DNA of 64,000 bases from HGM04593 sp045647885. Lineage in GTDB: Bacteria > Bacteroidota > Bacteroidia > Bacteroidales > Bacteroidaceae. This document shows, piece after piece, positions 7,925 to 17,100 of the stretch. The stretch lies in NCBI GenBank assembly GCA_045647885.1, contig JAZRMX010000006.1:1-64000 (forward strand), read 5' to 3'. Numbering within the stretch: the stretch's first letter is position 1; each line of letters begins with the position of its first letter. Under the pieces are notes generated by a model that was not told the origin of the DNA, did not search any database, and worked only from the letters and a program-made list of their open reading frames with translations. A program made the position numbers and the translations under genes.

Positions 7925-9313
7925 TTACATCAAGCTGTTTGCAAGAGCAAGAATCTCCTCACCGATAGCATCGGCAGCCTCCTGTGTGGGGCCCTCTGAG
8001 TAGATACGAACGATGGGCTCTGTATTACTCTTACGCAAGTGTACCCAAGTTTCGGGGAAGTCGAGTTTCACACCGTCAACAGTATTGATCTCTGCTTTAC
8101 CAGCGTATGTTGCCTTAATCTTCTCAAGGATAACATCTACATCGCAACCAGGCTTGAGGTCGATACGGTTCTTACCCATAAAGTAAGCGGGATAAGTAGC
8201 ACGCAACTCGCTTACAGTCTTCTTCTCGTGAGCAAGGTGGCTCAAGAACAAGCAGATACCCACCAAAGCATCGCGACCGGCGTGACAAGCAGGATAGATA
8301 ACTCCACCGTTACCCTCACCGCCTATAACCGCATTGGTCTCGCGCATCTTGGTAACAACGTTCACCTCACCTACAGCCGATGCTGCATACTCGCAACCGT
8401 GAGCCTTTGTTACATCACTCAAAGCACGTGTAGAGCTCAAGTTAGAAACTGTGTTTCCGGGAGTGTGTTTCAATACATAATCGGCAACGGTAACAAGAGT
8501 ATACTCCTCACCATACATTTCGCCATTCTCGCAGATGATAGCCAAACGGTCTACGTCGGGGTCAACCACAAACGCAACATCGTTGCCACCCTTTGCCATA
8601 AGGCTCATAATATCGCCAAGGTTCTTTGCAAGAGGCTCGGGGTTATGCTGGAAATCACCGGTGGGCTCGCAGTAAAGCTTGTCAACCTTTGTGATACCAA
8701 GTTTCTCGAACAAACGGGGGAGAATAACACCACCAACAGAGTTCACACAGTCGATAGCAACCTTGAAACCGGCAGCCTTGATAGCCTCAACATCCACAAG
8801 GGGAAGAGCAAGCACTGCATCAATATGTTTCTCGTCATAAGTCTCATCGAGACGATATTTTCCAAGAGTTTCAACATCGGCATAGTCAAACTCCTCGGCC
8901 TCGGCAATGCGCAAGACTTCTTTACCCTCGGCAGCGTTCAAGAACTCGCCTTTCTCGTTAAGAAGTTTAAGAGCATTCCACTGACGGGGGTTGTGGCTTG
9001 CAGTAAGGATGATACCACCACAAGCGTCCTCCATTGTAACGGCAACCTCAGTAGTGGGAGTTGAAGCAAGACCTATATCCACAACATCGAAACCCATACC
9101 CATCAAGGTACCGCAAACAATCTTGTTCACCATCTCACCCGAGAGACGGGCATCGCGGCCCACAACAATCTTGTTGCTGGTTTTTGTTGTTGTTTTACGT
9201 ATCAGCGCAGCATACGCCGAAGTTAATTTCACCACATCAAGGGGAGTCAAACCCTCATCGGCCTTACCACCGATGGTACCTCTGATACCGGAAATCGATT
9301 TAATAAGTGTCAT
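7925..9313 (-). CDS. glmM: Phosphoglucosamine mutase
   Basis: It interconverts glucosamine-6-phosphate and glucosamine-1-phosphate for UDP-GlcNAc and peptidoglycan synthesis. The 462-residue alpha-D-phosphohexomutase has the phosphoserine loop TASHNP with Ser106, the metal loop DPDVDR, the sugar-binding loop GGEGNGG and the C-terminal phosphate site RKSNTEPIVR. The early SGIRG motif marks the N-terminus. Bacterial GlmM is the best fit, but related phosphomannomutase/phosphoglucomutase activity cannot be excluded from sequence. It is probably co-transcribed with the upstream lipoprotein gene (22-nt gap). Confidence 0.85.
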   Translation of the reverse strand: MTLIKSISGIRGTIGGKADEGLTPLDVVKLTSAYAALIRKTTTKTSNKIVVGRDARLSGEMVNKIVCGTLMGMGFDVVDIGLASTPTTEVAVTMEDACGGIILTASHNPRQWNALKLLNEKGEFLNAAEGKEVLRIAEAEEFDYADVETLGKYRLDETYDEKHIDAVLALPLVDVEAIKAAGFKVAIDCVNSVGGVILPRLFEKLGITKVDKLYCEPTGDFQHNPEPLAKNLGDIMSLMAKGGNDVAFVVDPDVDRLAIICENGEMYGEEYTLVTVADYVLKHTPGNTVSNLSSTRALSDVTKAHGCEYAASAVGEVNVVTKMRETNAVIGGEGNGGVIYPACHAGRDALVGICLFLSHLAHEKKTVSELRATYPAYFMGKNRIDLKPGCDVDVILEKIKATYAGKAEINTVDGVKLDFPETWVHLRKSNTEPIVRIYSEGPTQEAADAIGEEILALANSLM

Positions 9314-9335
9314 ATTAGTAAATTATATTAAAAAG

Positions 9336-9974
9336 TTATCTTTTCGGTTGAAATGTAATGTTATAGAAACAAGGATATACATAAGTGGCAGCAAGCGAAG
9401 TACCTGCATCGTGCGGAACAATAAGGTTCACCTCGGCAAGGTTTGCCTGGCTGCGAGTAAAATAGAGATAGGGCATCACCACAAGCCAGCCACTGGGCAC
9501 AGCGCTTGTACCATACTGCTTCACCATAACCCCCGATGACAAGGTCGCAGTGTATGTACCACTTTCGTTTGTCACAACCATCTCGTCAGGGTCGGCTTCC
9601 TGCTCGGTGGTCGACAAAATGGTACCCTCCATCATACTGTATTCCGTATAGCGAACCAGCAAAGCGCAACTCTCGCCATCTTCTATTTTTTTTGCACCGG
9701 GCACATCCGACGGATTGCGTACAAACTGTGCATAGACATTATTGTCAAGGAGCACATATTCATTTTTGGCAACATCGGTCGTATAACCCTGCATCACAAA
9801 TTGAGTGAAAGGAATGACATTCACCCCGTCGTAGATCATATAGTTGTTTATATATCCCTGTTCTCTCTCCTTCATCTCCGAGTATGTCACTTCGTCCTCG
9901 CACGACACAAGGAGCAAAGCAACCAGCGGCATCATCAAAAATAAAAACCAACGGTTATTCATAATAGTATTCAT
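9336..9974 (-). CDS. DUF4827 lipoprotein
   Basis: This lipoprotein has about 212 residues. Its N-terminal signal ends in a lipobox, LLVSC, followed by acidic residues (EDE). The rest resembles the DUF4827 family of Bacteroidales, thought to have an FKBP-like fold, with no known activity. A GTG two codons upstream (9980) and an in-frame ATG four codons downstream are alternative starts. The gene has a consensus promoter at 10010-10040 and lies 22 nt upstream of glmM, so the two form a transcription unit. Confidence 0.75.
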   Translation of the reverse strand: MNTIMNNRWFLFLMMPLVALLLVSCEDEVTYSEMKEREQGYINNYMIYDGVNVIPFTQFVMQGYTTDVAKNEYVLLDNNVYAQFVRNPSDVPGAKKIEDGESCALLVRYTEYSMMEGTILSTTEQEADPDEMVVTNESGTYTATLSSGVMVKQYGTSAVPSGWLVVMPYLYFTRSQANLAEVNLIVPHDAGTSLAATYVYPCFYNITFQPKR

Positions 9975-10009
9975 CTGCACGTTTGAGTATTCAATAATCC
10001 AAGATTATT

Positions 10010-10040
10010 CAAAAATACAACTTCGTTATAAAATTACAAA
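10010..10040 (-). promoter_or_regulatory. Promoter of the DUF4827-glmM unit
   Basis: On the minus strand TTTG (10037-10040) is followed after exactly 19 nt by TATTTTTG (10010-10017), a full match to TTTG / TAnnTTTG. It lies 36 nt upstream of the ATG at 9974. Confidence 0.8.
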
Positions 10041-10081
10041 AATATAATACAAAAAAATGCATAAAAGGCTTAAAATTATCT

Positions 10082-11116
10082 TTACTTTCCCGTAAGAAGA
10101 GCATCGTAAGCCTCCACCGCTTTCATAAATTTCTGCACTGCAGTCTCCATTGTATCGCGCACCTCACCACCCGAAGCATTCTTGTGCCCACCACCATTAA
10201 AAAATTCGGCAGCAAGGGTGTTGCAAGGGAAATCGCCCACACTACGCAACGAAACATTCACCTTGCCGGGCATTTCTTCGCGCAGGAAGCACGAGAGGCG
10301 CAGCCCCTTCTTCTGCAAGGGGATATTGACAAGCCCTTCGGTGTCGCCCTTCATCACATTAAAGCGTTTCAGTTCATCATAAGTAAGCGTTATAAGTGCT
10401 GCATTTTTTTTAGGGATAAATTTCAATTTTTGGTGCAATACATAGCCCATAAGTTTAAGGCGCGATTCAGAATAGTTATAGAACACCTTGCGATATATCA
10501 AATCCTTGTCCACACCCTTTGATATGAGTTCTGCCACAATAAGATAGATATCCTTACGGTTCGATGCATAGGCAAAGGAGCCGGTGTCGGTCATCATACC
10601 CGTGTAAATAGCCTGTGCCATATCAAAACTGAGCGCATCGAGCGAAGAAACCCTGTATATCATACGGAACACAAGTTCCGATGTTGCGCAAGCTGTTGGC
10701 GAGGAGACTGCCACACTAAAGCCTTTTTCGGGATGCAGATGATGGTCAATAAGCACCTTTGCTGCCGGCGAAGCGGCAACCACATCGCCCATATCGCCAA
10801 GACGCGATAAAGCATTGAAATCGAGACAAAAAACGACATCGGCCGAAGTTATAAACCTCGACGCCCTATCCTCGTCACCCTCGTACACCAGCACATCGTC
10901 AGCAGCAGGCAGCCACTTGAGGAAATCGGGGAAAGCATTAGGCAGCACCACATCGGCGACCTTGCCCAGACTGCGCAGATAGAGCATACAGGCAATTGAA
11001 GAGCCCACGGCATCACCGTCGGGGTTCTTGTGCGCCACCACTACGAAACGGTTGTTTTTCTCTATAATATCTTTCAAAGCCTCCACCTGAGGCTCGGTAA
11101 TCAAACGGTCAAGCAT
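10082..11116 (-). CDS. nrnA: DHH-family phosphoesterase, NrnA-like oligoribonuclease/pAp phosphatase
   Basis: The product is 344 residues. The N-terminal DHH domain shows AHKNPDGDAVGSS, the Asp in CLDFN and the family-defining IDHH. The DHHA1 domain ends with the GGGHKNASGG loop that binds substrate phosphate. This is the standalone NrnA architecture: it degrades 2-5 nt RNA (nanoRNA) and can hydrolyse 3'-phosphoadenosine 5'-phosphate. It is cytoplasmic, with its own promoter at 11136-11166, and separate from the comEC transcript upstream. Confidence 0.9.
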   Translation of the reverse strand: MLDRLITEPQVEALKDIIEKNNRFVVVAHKNPDGDAVGSSIACMLYLRSLGKVADVVLPNAFPDFLKWLPAADDVLVYEGDEDRASRFITSADVVFCLDFNALSRLGDMGDVVAASPAAKVLIDHHLHPEKGFSVAVSSPTACATSELVFRMIYRVSSLDALSFDMAQAIYTGMMTDTGSFAYASNRKDIYLIVAELISKGVDKDLIYRKVFYNYSESRLKLMGYVLHQKLKFIPKKNAALITLTYDELKRFNVMKGDTEGLVNIPLQKKGLRLSCFLREEMPGKVNVSLRSVGDFPCNTLAAEFFNGGGHKNASGGEVRDTMETAVQKFMKAVEAYDALLTGK

Positions 11117-11135
11117 AAAAACAAAAATTTACACG

Positions 11136-11166
11136 CGAAGATACTCAACGCACACCGTTTAAGCAA
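11136..11166 (-). promoter_or_regulatory. Putative nrnA promoter
   Basis: On the minus strand TTGC (11163-11166) and TATCTTCG (11136-11143) are spaced by 19 nt, 19 nt before the ATG at 11116. The TTCG form recurs at other housekeeping genes in this window. Confidence 0.6.
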
Positions 11167-11194
11167 CAACCTACAAAAGAAATTTACAAAAAGA

Positions 11195-13306
11195 CTATTT
11201 ACCCCGCATAAAGGTGAGAGAAAAGGAGTCGTCACCGCCCACAAGCTTCACTGCGCCCTTCTGCGAAATATCTATACATCCGATACCGGCTTTCGCGCAC
11301 TCTCGCAACAACCTGCGACGGCTACCTTCGTAGAGAGAGCCATCGAGAATAACACAACTCGCAGGATAATGCAGGAGCAGTTCATCAACCGCTCCCAAGA
11401 AGCCACGGCACAGGAGAAGAGCATCAACGGGGCGCTGCACACTATCGGCAAGCCAGCAATCGTCTGTAAGCATTTGCATACGCACTCCACCAAAGTAGAG
11501 AAGCCCTTTTGAACAGGATAAAAGAGTGTCGGAGTAACCATCGGCAACCCACACAGGCTCCGCCAGCTGCTCCCTTTTTATATAAGGGGCTACCACACCA
11601 TCGCAGTCGGCATCAAATTCGGGTACAGACGAAGTAACGTACGATTTTCCATCGCGCGCAACAGCAAGCACTGCAGCCATCTTACGATTATTGAACAGCA
11701 GCATATAATCCTCTTTCTCCTCCCTCTCAAATGCGAAAATGTTTAACAAAAGCACTGCAACAGCCACAACAGCAACCATTAGCGCACCCCACCAACGCCT
11801 GCATACAAGCGCGAGAGACAAAAGCAACAGCAGCAGCCCGGCAAGTAAAGCCCCGACCACTCCCACTTGTGGCAACGCAAAAGAGGCACCGGGCAACTCC
11901 GAAACAAAGCCCGCCACGCCATTCATAAACAAAAGCAAACATTCAAGAGCCCACACTACTGACTGATACACAAAAGGAAACACAGTCGTCACCCACAGAA
12001 GCACCACAAGCACCATCAACAGCGTAGCAAGCGGAACAAGCAGCAAGTTCGAGAGAAGGAAATAGAGCGGAAAAGAACCAAAATAATACCACACAAAGGG
12101 CAGCGTACCCACCTGCGCCACAAGAGAAACAGCCACAAGAGAAACAACTGCACCATAAATCCTACCACAGGAATCACAGCGCAACAAGCCACGCACCCAC
12201 GGCAAAAAAAGCAGCAAAGCCGCCACCGCAGCAAAGGAGAGCTGAAAACTCACATCAAACAGCAGACGGGGAGAAAATATCAGCATAACCACCGCAGCAA
12301 AAGCCAAAGAGTTCAGTGCCGAACCATCGCGCCGCAAACAGCGCCCAACGCCTACAAGAGTAAAAAGCACCGCAGCACGCACTACAGAGGGAGTGAGCCC
12401 GGCCACAAAAGCAAAGCCCCACAAGAGAAGCAGCGCAAGCAACTCACGCACCACAAAAAGCCTACGCAAACAACCCACGGAAGAAAAAAGAGCCACAAGC
12501 AGCATATAAAAGATACCCAAATGCAACCCCGACAATGCCAACAGGTGACTCACGCCAGCCGTAGCATAGACCTCACGTAAATCCTGCGGAAAGCCACGCC
12601 TTTCCCCCACAGAGAAAGCCGTAAGGAGAGCAAGGTTATCACCCGAGAAGCCCAACTTTTCGTACAGGCGTACAACTTTGTCGCGCAATTCAAGAGCGAG
12701 CATAGAGAAATCTTTCTCACCGGCTCCGCCGTAGCTCCAGCTACCGACAGGCAAGAAGGCAGAGCCGCAGACACCCTTCACGCGCATATACCTCACAGCA
12801 TCGAACTCGGCAGGATTACCCCTGTTCAAAGGATTTTTCACCTGCCCTTTAAAACAGACCTTATCACCTACGCGCAGAGTCTCCACCTCCACACAATTGG
12901 CAAAATAGAGCTGAACAACACCCTCACTGCGAGCACCGGCGACACAAGAGGAATCGGCCCTGACCACCAGTGCCAACGCCCTTGTCGCACCGCCGTCCAT
13001 ATAAGGAACCTCAAGTAATTGGGCTACAAAATCGCCCTTTTCATCGGGCCATTCAGGGAGATTTTCACTTTTGTCGCAAGTAACAGCAAAGAGCCCCACA
13101 GCAAGCATCACCCCAACAGCACCAACACCAAAAAGCCAACGGGGTGCCATCGTAAAAAGGCCGCCAGCAAGCAACAGCACTGCCACAACAGACAAGGTGG
13201 CTATATGCAACATTCCAACATCGCACAGCCACCCTATAATTATGCCTGCAACCAGCGGTAACGCCAGTTTCAGCAAAGGAAAATTCTTTATATCAAAAGT
13301 TTCCAC
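11195..13306 (-). CDS. comEC: ComEC/Rec2-family DNA-uptake channel protein
   Basis: The 703-residue polytopic membrane protein has an N-terminal pair of helices, then an extracytoplasmic OB-like region (about 75-185, including the VGDKVCFKGQVKNPLNRGNPAEFD segment). The Competence domain follows, with the signature GVSHLLALSGLHLGIFY and about eight hydrophobic helices. The last 180 residues should be the metallo-beta-lactamase-like domain, but no HxHxDH motif is visible, so any nuclease activity is doubtful. Its function in Bacteroidales is presumed to be inner-membrane passage of single-stranded DNA. It starts 6 nt after rpe and is co-transcribed with it. Confidence 0.88.
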   Translation of the reverse strand: METFDIKNFPLLKLALPLVAGIIIGWLCDVGMLHIATLSVVAVLLLAGGLFTMAPRWLFGVGAVGVMLAVGLFAVTCDKSENLPEWPDEKGDFVAQLLEVPYMDGGATRALALVVRADSSCVAGARSEGVVQLYFANCVEVETLRVGDKVCFKGQVKNPLNRGNPAEFDAVRYMRVKGVCGSAFLPVGSWSYGGAGEKDFSMLALELRDKVVRLYEKLGFSGDNLALLTAFSVGERRGFPQDLREVYATAGVSHLLALSGLHLGIFYMLLVALFSSVGCLRRLFVVRELLALLLLWGFAFVAGLTPSVVRAAVLFTLVGVGRCLRRDGSALNSLAFAAVVMLIFSPRLLFDVSFQLSFAAVAALLLFLPWVRGLLRCDSCGRIYGAVVSLVAVSLVAQVGTLPFVWYYFGSFPLYFLLSNLLLVPLATLLMVLVVLLWVTTVFPFVYQSVVWALECLLLFMNGVAGFVSELPGASFALPQVGVVGALLAGLLLLLLSLALVCRRWWGALMVAVVAVAVLLLNIFAFEREEKEDYMLLFNNRKMAAVLAVARDGKSYVTSSVPEFDADCDGVVAPYIKREQLAEPVWVADGYSDTLLSCSKGLLYFGGVRMQMLTDDCWLADSVQRPVDALLLCRGFLGAVDELLLHYPASCVILDGSLYEGSRRRLLRECAKAGIGCIDISQKGAVKLVGGDDSFSLTFMRGK

Positions 13307-13312
13307 ATTACG

Positions 13313-13963
13313 TTACAAAGCACGCAAAGCCGAAATTACGCCCTCGGGGCTCTCGGCCTTGAACACTGCATTTCCAGCCACCAGTGCATCGGAGCCGGCC
13401 GCTGCCAGAATTGCGCCGGTAGTCTCGTTCACGCCACCATCGACCTCAATTACAGCCTTAGAACCGGTGCGGTCAATAAGTTCACGAAGCTCACGCACCT
13501 TCTCCACTGTATGAGGAATAAACTTCTGACCACCAAAACCGGGGTTCACACTCATAAGCAACACAAGGTCGAGCTCTTCAATAATATCCTTGAGCATACA
13601 CACAGGAGTCGAGGGATTGAGCGTTACACCCGCCATCATTCCGGCATCTTTTATCTGGGTTACTGCACGGTGCAGGTGAGTGCAAGCCTCGTAGTGAATA
13701 TTCATTATGCGAGCATTCAAGTCCTTTACAGCATCGAGGTAATTCATAGGGTTCACCACCATAAGATGCACATCGAGAGGCTTGTTGCAAAGTTCTGCGA
13801 CATATTTCAACACCGGAGGACCAAAAGAGATATTGGGCACAAACACCCCGTCCATAACATCAATATGCAACCAATCGGCCTCGCTACGATTAATCATCTC
13901 AAGGTCTTTCTGCAAATTTCCAAAGTTGGCCGACAAAAGCGACGGCGACACAATCTGACTCAT
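13313..13963 (-). CDS. rpe: Ribulose-phosphate 3-epimerase
   Basis: It interconverts ribulose-5-phosphate and xylulose-5-phosphate in the pentose phosphate pathway. The 216-residue TIM barrel runs from MSQIVSPSLLSANF. Metal and catalytic residues are visible in HIDVMDGVFVPN, DVHLMV, MSVNPGFGGQKF and EVDGG. The phosphate loop is AGNAVF. The ORF is open a further 26 codons upstream, but the family N-terminus and the promoter at 13997-14028 place the start at 13963. rpe-comEC form an operon. Confidence 0.96.
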   Translation of the reverse strand: MSQIVSPSLLSANFGNLQKDLEMINRSEADWLHIDVMDGVFVPNISFGPPVLKYVAELCNKPLDVHLMVVNPMNYLDAVKDLNARIMNIHYEACTHLHRAVTQIKDAGMMAGVTLNPSTPVCMLKDIIEELDLVLLMSVNPGFGGQKFIPHTVEKVRELRELIDRTGSKAVIEVDGGVNETTGAILAAAGSDALVAGNAVFKAESPEGVISALRAL

Positions 13964-13996
13964 AAATACTTTCTTTAACGAATATTCCTTATTCTG

Positions 13997-14028
13997 CGAA
14001 GATATAAAAAAACAGTATCTCAAGCAAA
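13997..14028 (-). promoter_or_regulatory. Putative promoter of rpe-comEC
   Basis: On the minus strand TTTG (14025-14028) and TATCTTCG (13997-14004) are spaced by 20 nt, 33 nt before the rpe ATG. The 14029-14186 stretch beyond it is very AT-rich. It must also contain the promoter of the divergent 2926-codon gene, for which no clean consensus was found. Confidence 0.6.
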
Positions 14029-14186
14029 AGTTCGAAGACAAAAATCATCTATTTATCTATATATTATAAAATAAAAGAGAAGAAAAGCTGACTTTTCATT
14101 TATTTTTATTTATTTTGCAAATTGCAATATAACGCGATTATAAATAATTATTTTTTTTATATAACTTTATTAATTAATCACAATTT

Positions 14187-17100
14187 ATGAAAACCAAAAG
14201 AATGTTTTTGTATTTGCTCACATTGTTTATGAGCATTACAAGCGTTTGGGCAGGCCTACCGGCATTTGGTACCACCAAAACCGGCACGCCCGAGAACGGC
14301 AAGAAGTACTACATCTATGCCGACACCTATTCTGGAGGTAAGTACGTAAATCGTTATCTCTACAACGACAACGGTACACTTAGAACAAGTGCTACCCCCG
14401 ACGAGAGCAGCGATTCTTACGTATGGACCTGCACAGTGACTAACGGAAAGTACACTTTCCAAAATGTAGGCAACACAGCAAGATTCCTTGCTCACAAGGG
14501 ACTTGCCGATGCAGCCTATAACTTCACACTTGGCAAAGCCAACGCCAACCACGAAGGTACCACCATCTGGTCCGACGGTGCAAGCCGCTACCTTGTAACC
14601 AAAAACGACGGTAGCGCATTCGACCAATCTACCGGAACATACAACCAGACAAATAGCGACTGGTGTACCGACTATGTATTCGTGGAGTATGTTGTACCCA
14701 CAGGCAACCAGCTACAGGTAACAACCAACATTACCGGCGCCGGTGAGCTTCTTGTAAACGGCACAGCAACCTCACTCCCCTACACAAAATGGGAGAACAC
14801 TGTTACTCTTCCCGTAACACTCACCGCTACAGCCAACAACCTCTACAGCTTTGATGGTTTCTACATCAACGGTGTAAATAAAGGCAAGGAGTGGACAGTA
14901 GAGTCTTTGAGCGAGAACGTAACCATCGAAGCACGCTATTCGTTCACAATATTCTCTACATCGTTCGAGGATGGAGTACCCGTACAGATTTACAACACTG
15001 GCAACACCAGCTACGCCATCAAGATGAATGCAGCCGACAACTATTCAGGCAAAGCCGTAAACAGTGGCACCATCACTTGGGACAAGAGTGAGACCTGGAT
15101 ACTCGTTGGTGACGCCTCTTCATTCAAGATGTACAACACCGTAGCAGGTAAAGACCTCGCCATCAAACTTGCCGGCACAAGCCGTGCCTCTGCAGCTACA
15201 CTCGTTGCAGCCAGCGAAGCAACCGAGCTCTGCATCACCGAGGTTAATGGCAATTACGCCATCAGCCCCAAGGCAAACACAGACCAGAGCTTCAATATGC
15301 ATGGTGGTGCAGGAGCAGACATCAAGCTCTACGATACTACCGACGGAAACAGCAAATGGAACTTCCGCAAAATAGATATGAGCAAAGTGCTCACACTCCA
15401 GTATAACACACAGTTGGAAGGTGGTTATGAGCAGAACTACAAGATTGGTGAGATTACAACAACCATCAACGGTGTAGCAAGCAAGAGAATGTTGGATAAA
15501 ACCAGCATTCCTGCATCAAGCATCTGCTACCTACCCGAGGGTTCTACTTTCGGTATCTCTACAGGCCTTATCTGCCACGGTTGGACAATCGACATCAACG
15601 GCAGCGCCTCTATCGAGAACCAGACAATTCCCGCAGGAGGTCTCACTGTAAACGTGAACATCGCTGTTGATACCAATAACAAATACCAGTATCTCTACTA
15701 CTCACCCGGCCCCAACGGGCACCCCTACCGTATCCCCGCTATCGCAACTACAGCCAATGGCTATGTATTTGCCATTAACGACTTCCGCCCCTGCGGTGGT
15801 GACATCGGTAACGGTGATGTAGACCTCGTTATGCGCTACAGCACAGCTGCAGGCAGCGAGTGGGACGGTTACTCTTGGACCGACGAGATTAAGATTGCCG
15901 ACGGTGAAGGCCACGCAGCTCACAACAGAGGCGAGACCTGGAAGGTAGGCTTTGGTGACCCCGCAGTTGTTGCCGACCGCGAGAACAACGAGATCCTCGT
16001 AATGAGCGTTTGCGGTAACCGCCTCTGCTGGAACGGTAACTACGGTGCAGGTACAGAGGAAAACCCCGAGAACCCCAACCGTATTTCACGCATACGCATC
16101 AAGTTCAACGAGACCACAAAACAGTGGGTTGTTGGTGAGCCCGAGGAGGTTACATACGACATCTATCCCTTGTTCAAAGACGAAAACAAAGTACACGTAG
16201 GCTCTATGTTCATCGGCGCAGGTCGCATAGCACAGAGTAGTAAGATTAAGGTGGGTACACACTTCCGTATCTACTGCGCCGTATGGGCTGTGGAAACAGG
16301 TAGTAGCCGTTACCACAACTACGCAATCTATAGCGACGACTTCGGTGAAAGCTGGAAAGTTCTCGGCGAGCTTGGCTGGGACAACTGCCCCGCAAAATAT
16401 GGTAACGAGCCCAAATGTGAGGAGTTGCCCGACGGTAGCGTACTCCTCAGCAGCCGCAAAGGCTACGGCCGCTACTTCAACGTATTCCGTTACACCGACA
16501 CAGAGAAAGGCGAAGGTGCTTGGATGGGCGAAGTTTCTACCGACCAGGTGGGTGACCTCAAATGGGGCTCTAACGACACCAACGGTGAGCCCTTGCGCAT
16601 AGGTAACGTACTTTTCCAGTCGGCTCCTACAGGTAACGGTCGCAGCGACGTTGCTGTATTCTACAAGGTTTTGAGCAACGACCCCGATGATTACACCCCC
16701 ACCAAACTTTCAAACGGTTGGACAAAGATTGCCATCTCCGATAAAGAGTCGGCATACTCTTCAATGTGTATCCTCCCCGACGGCGAGAACATCGGTTTCT
16801 TCTACGAGGAGTGGCCCGGTGGTTACTCTATGGTATACGTACCCCTTATTCTCAAAGACATTCTCCCCGCCGATGTATATGCAGCACTTTCTGCTCTTCC
16901 CCCCACATACGCGAGCGAGAAGACACCCGTATGGCACTATATCCGATTCAGCGGTACAGGCAATGTACTCAGCGACTGCGGTACCGGCAACAACGCTGCA
17001 ACCGTAATGGCAACCGAGGAGGAGGTTGATGCCAATATGTGGAATATCGTAGGTACAAAAGAACAGTTCTACCTTGTGAGCAAGCTCGGCAACTACCTTG

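Noticed and set aside
14042..14186. Very AT-rich stretch considered as a replication origin or promoter cluster
   Set aside because: No DnaA-box cluster, dnaA/dnaN neighbour or repeat array is present; ordinary divergent spacer.
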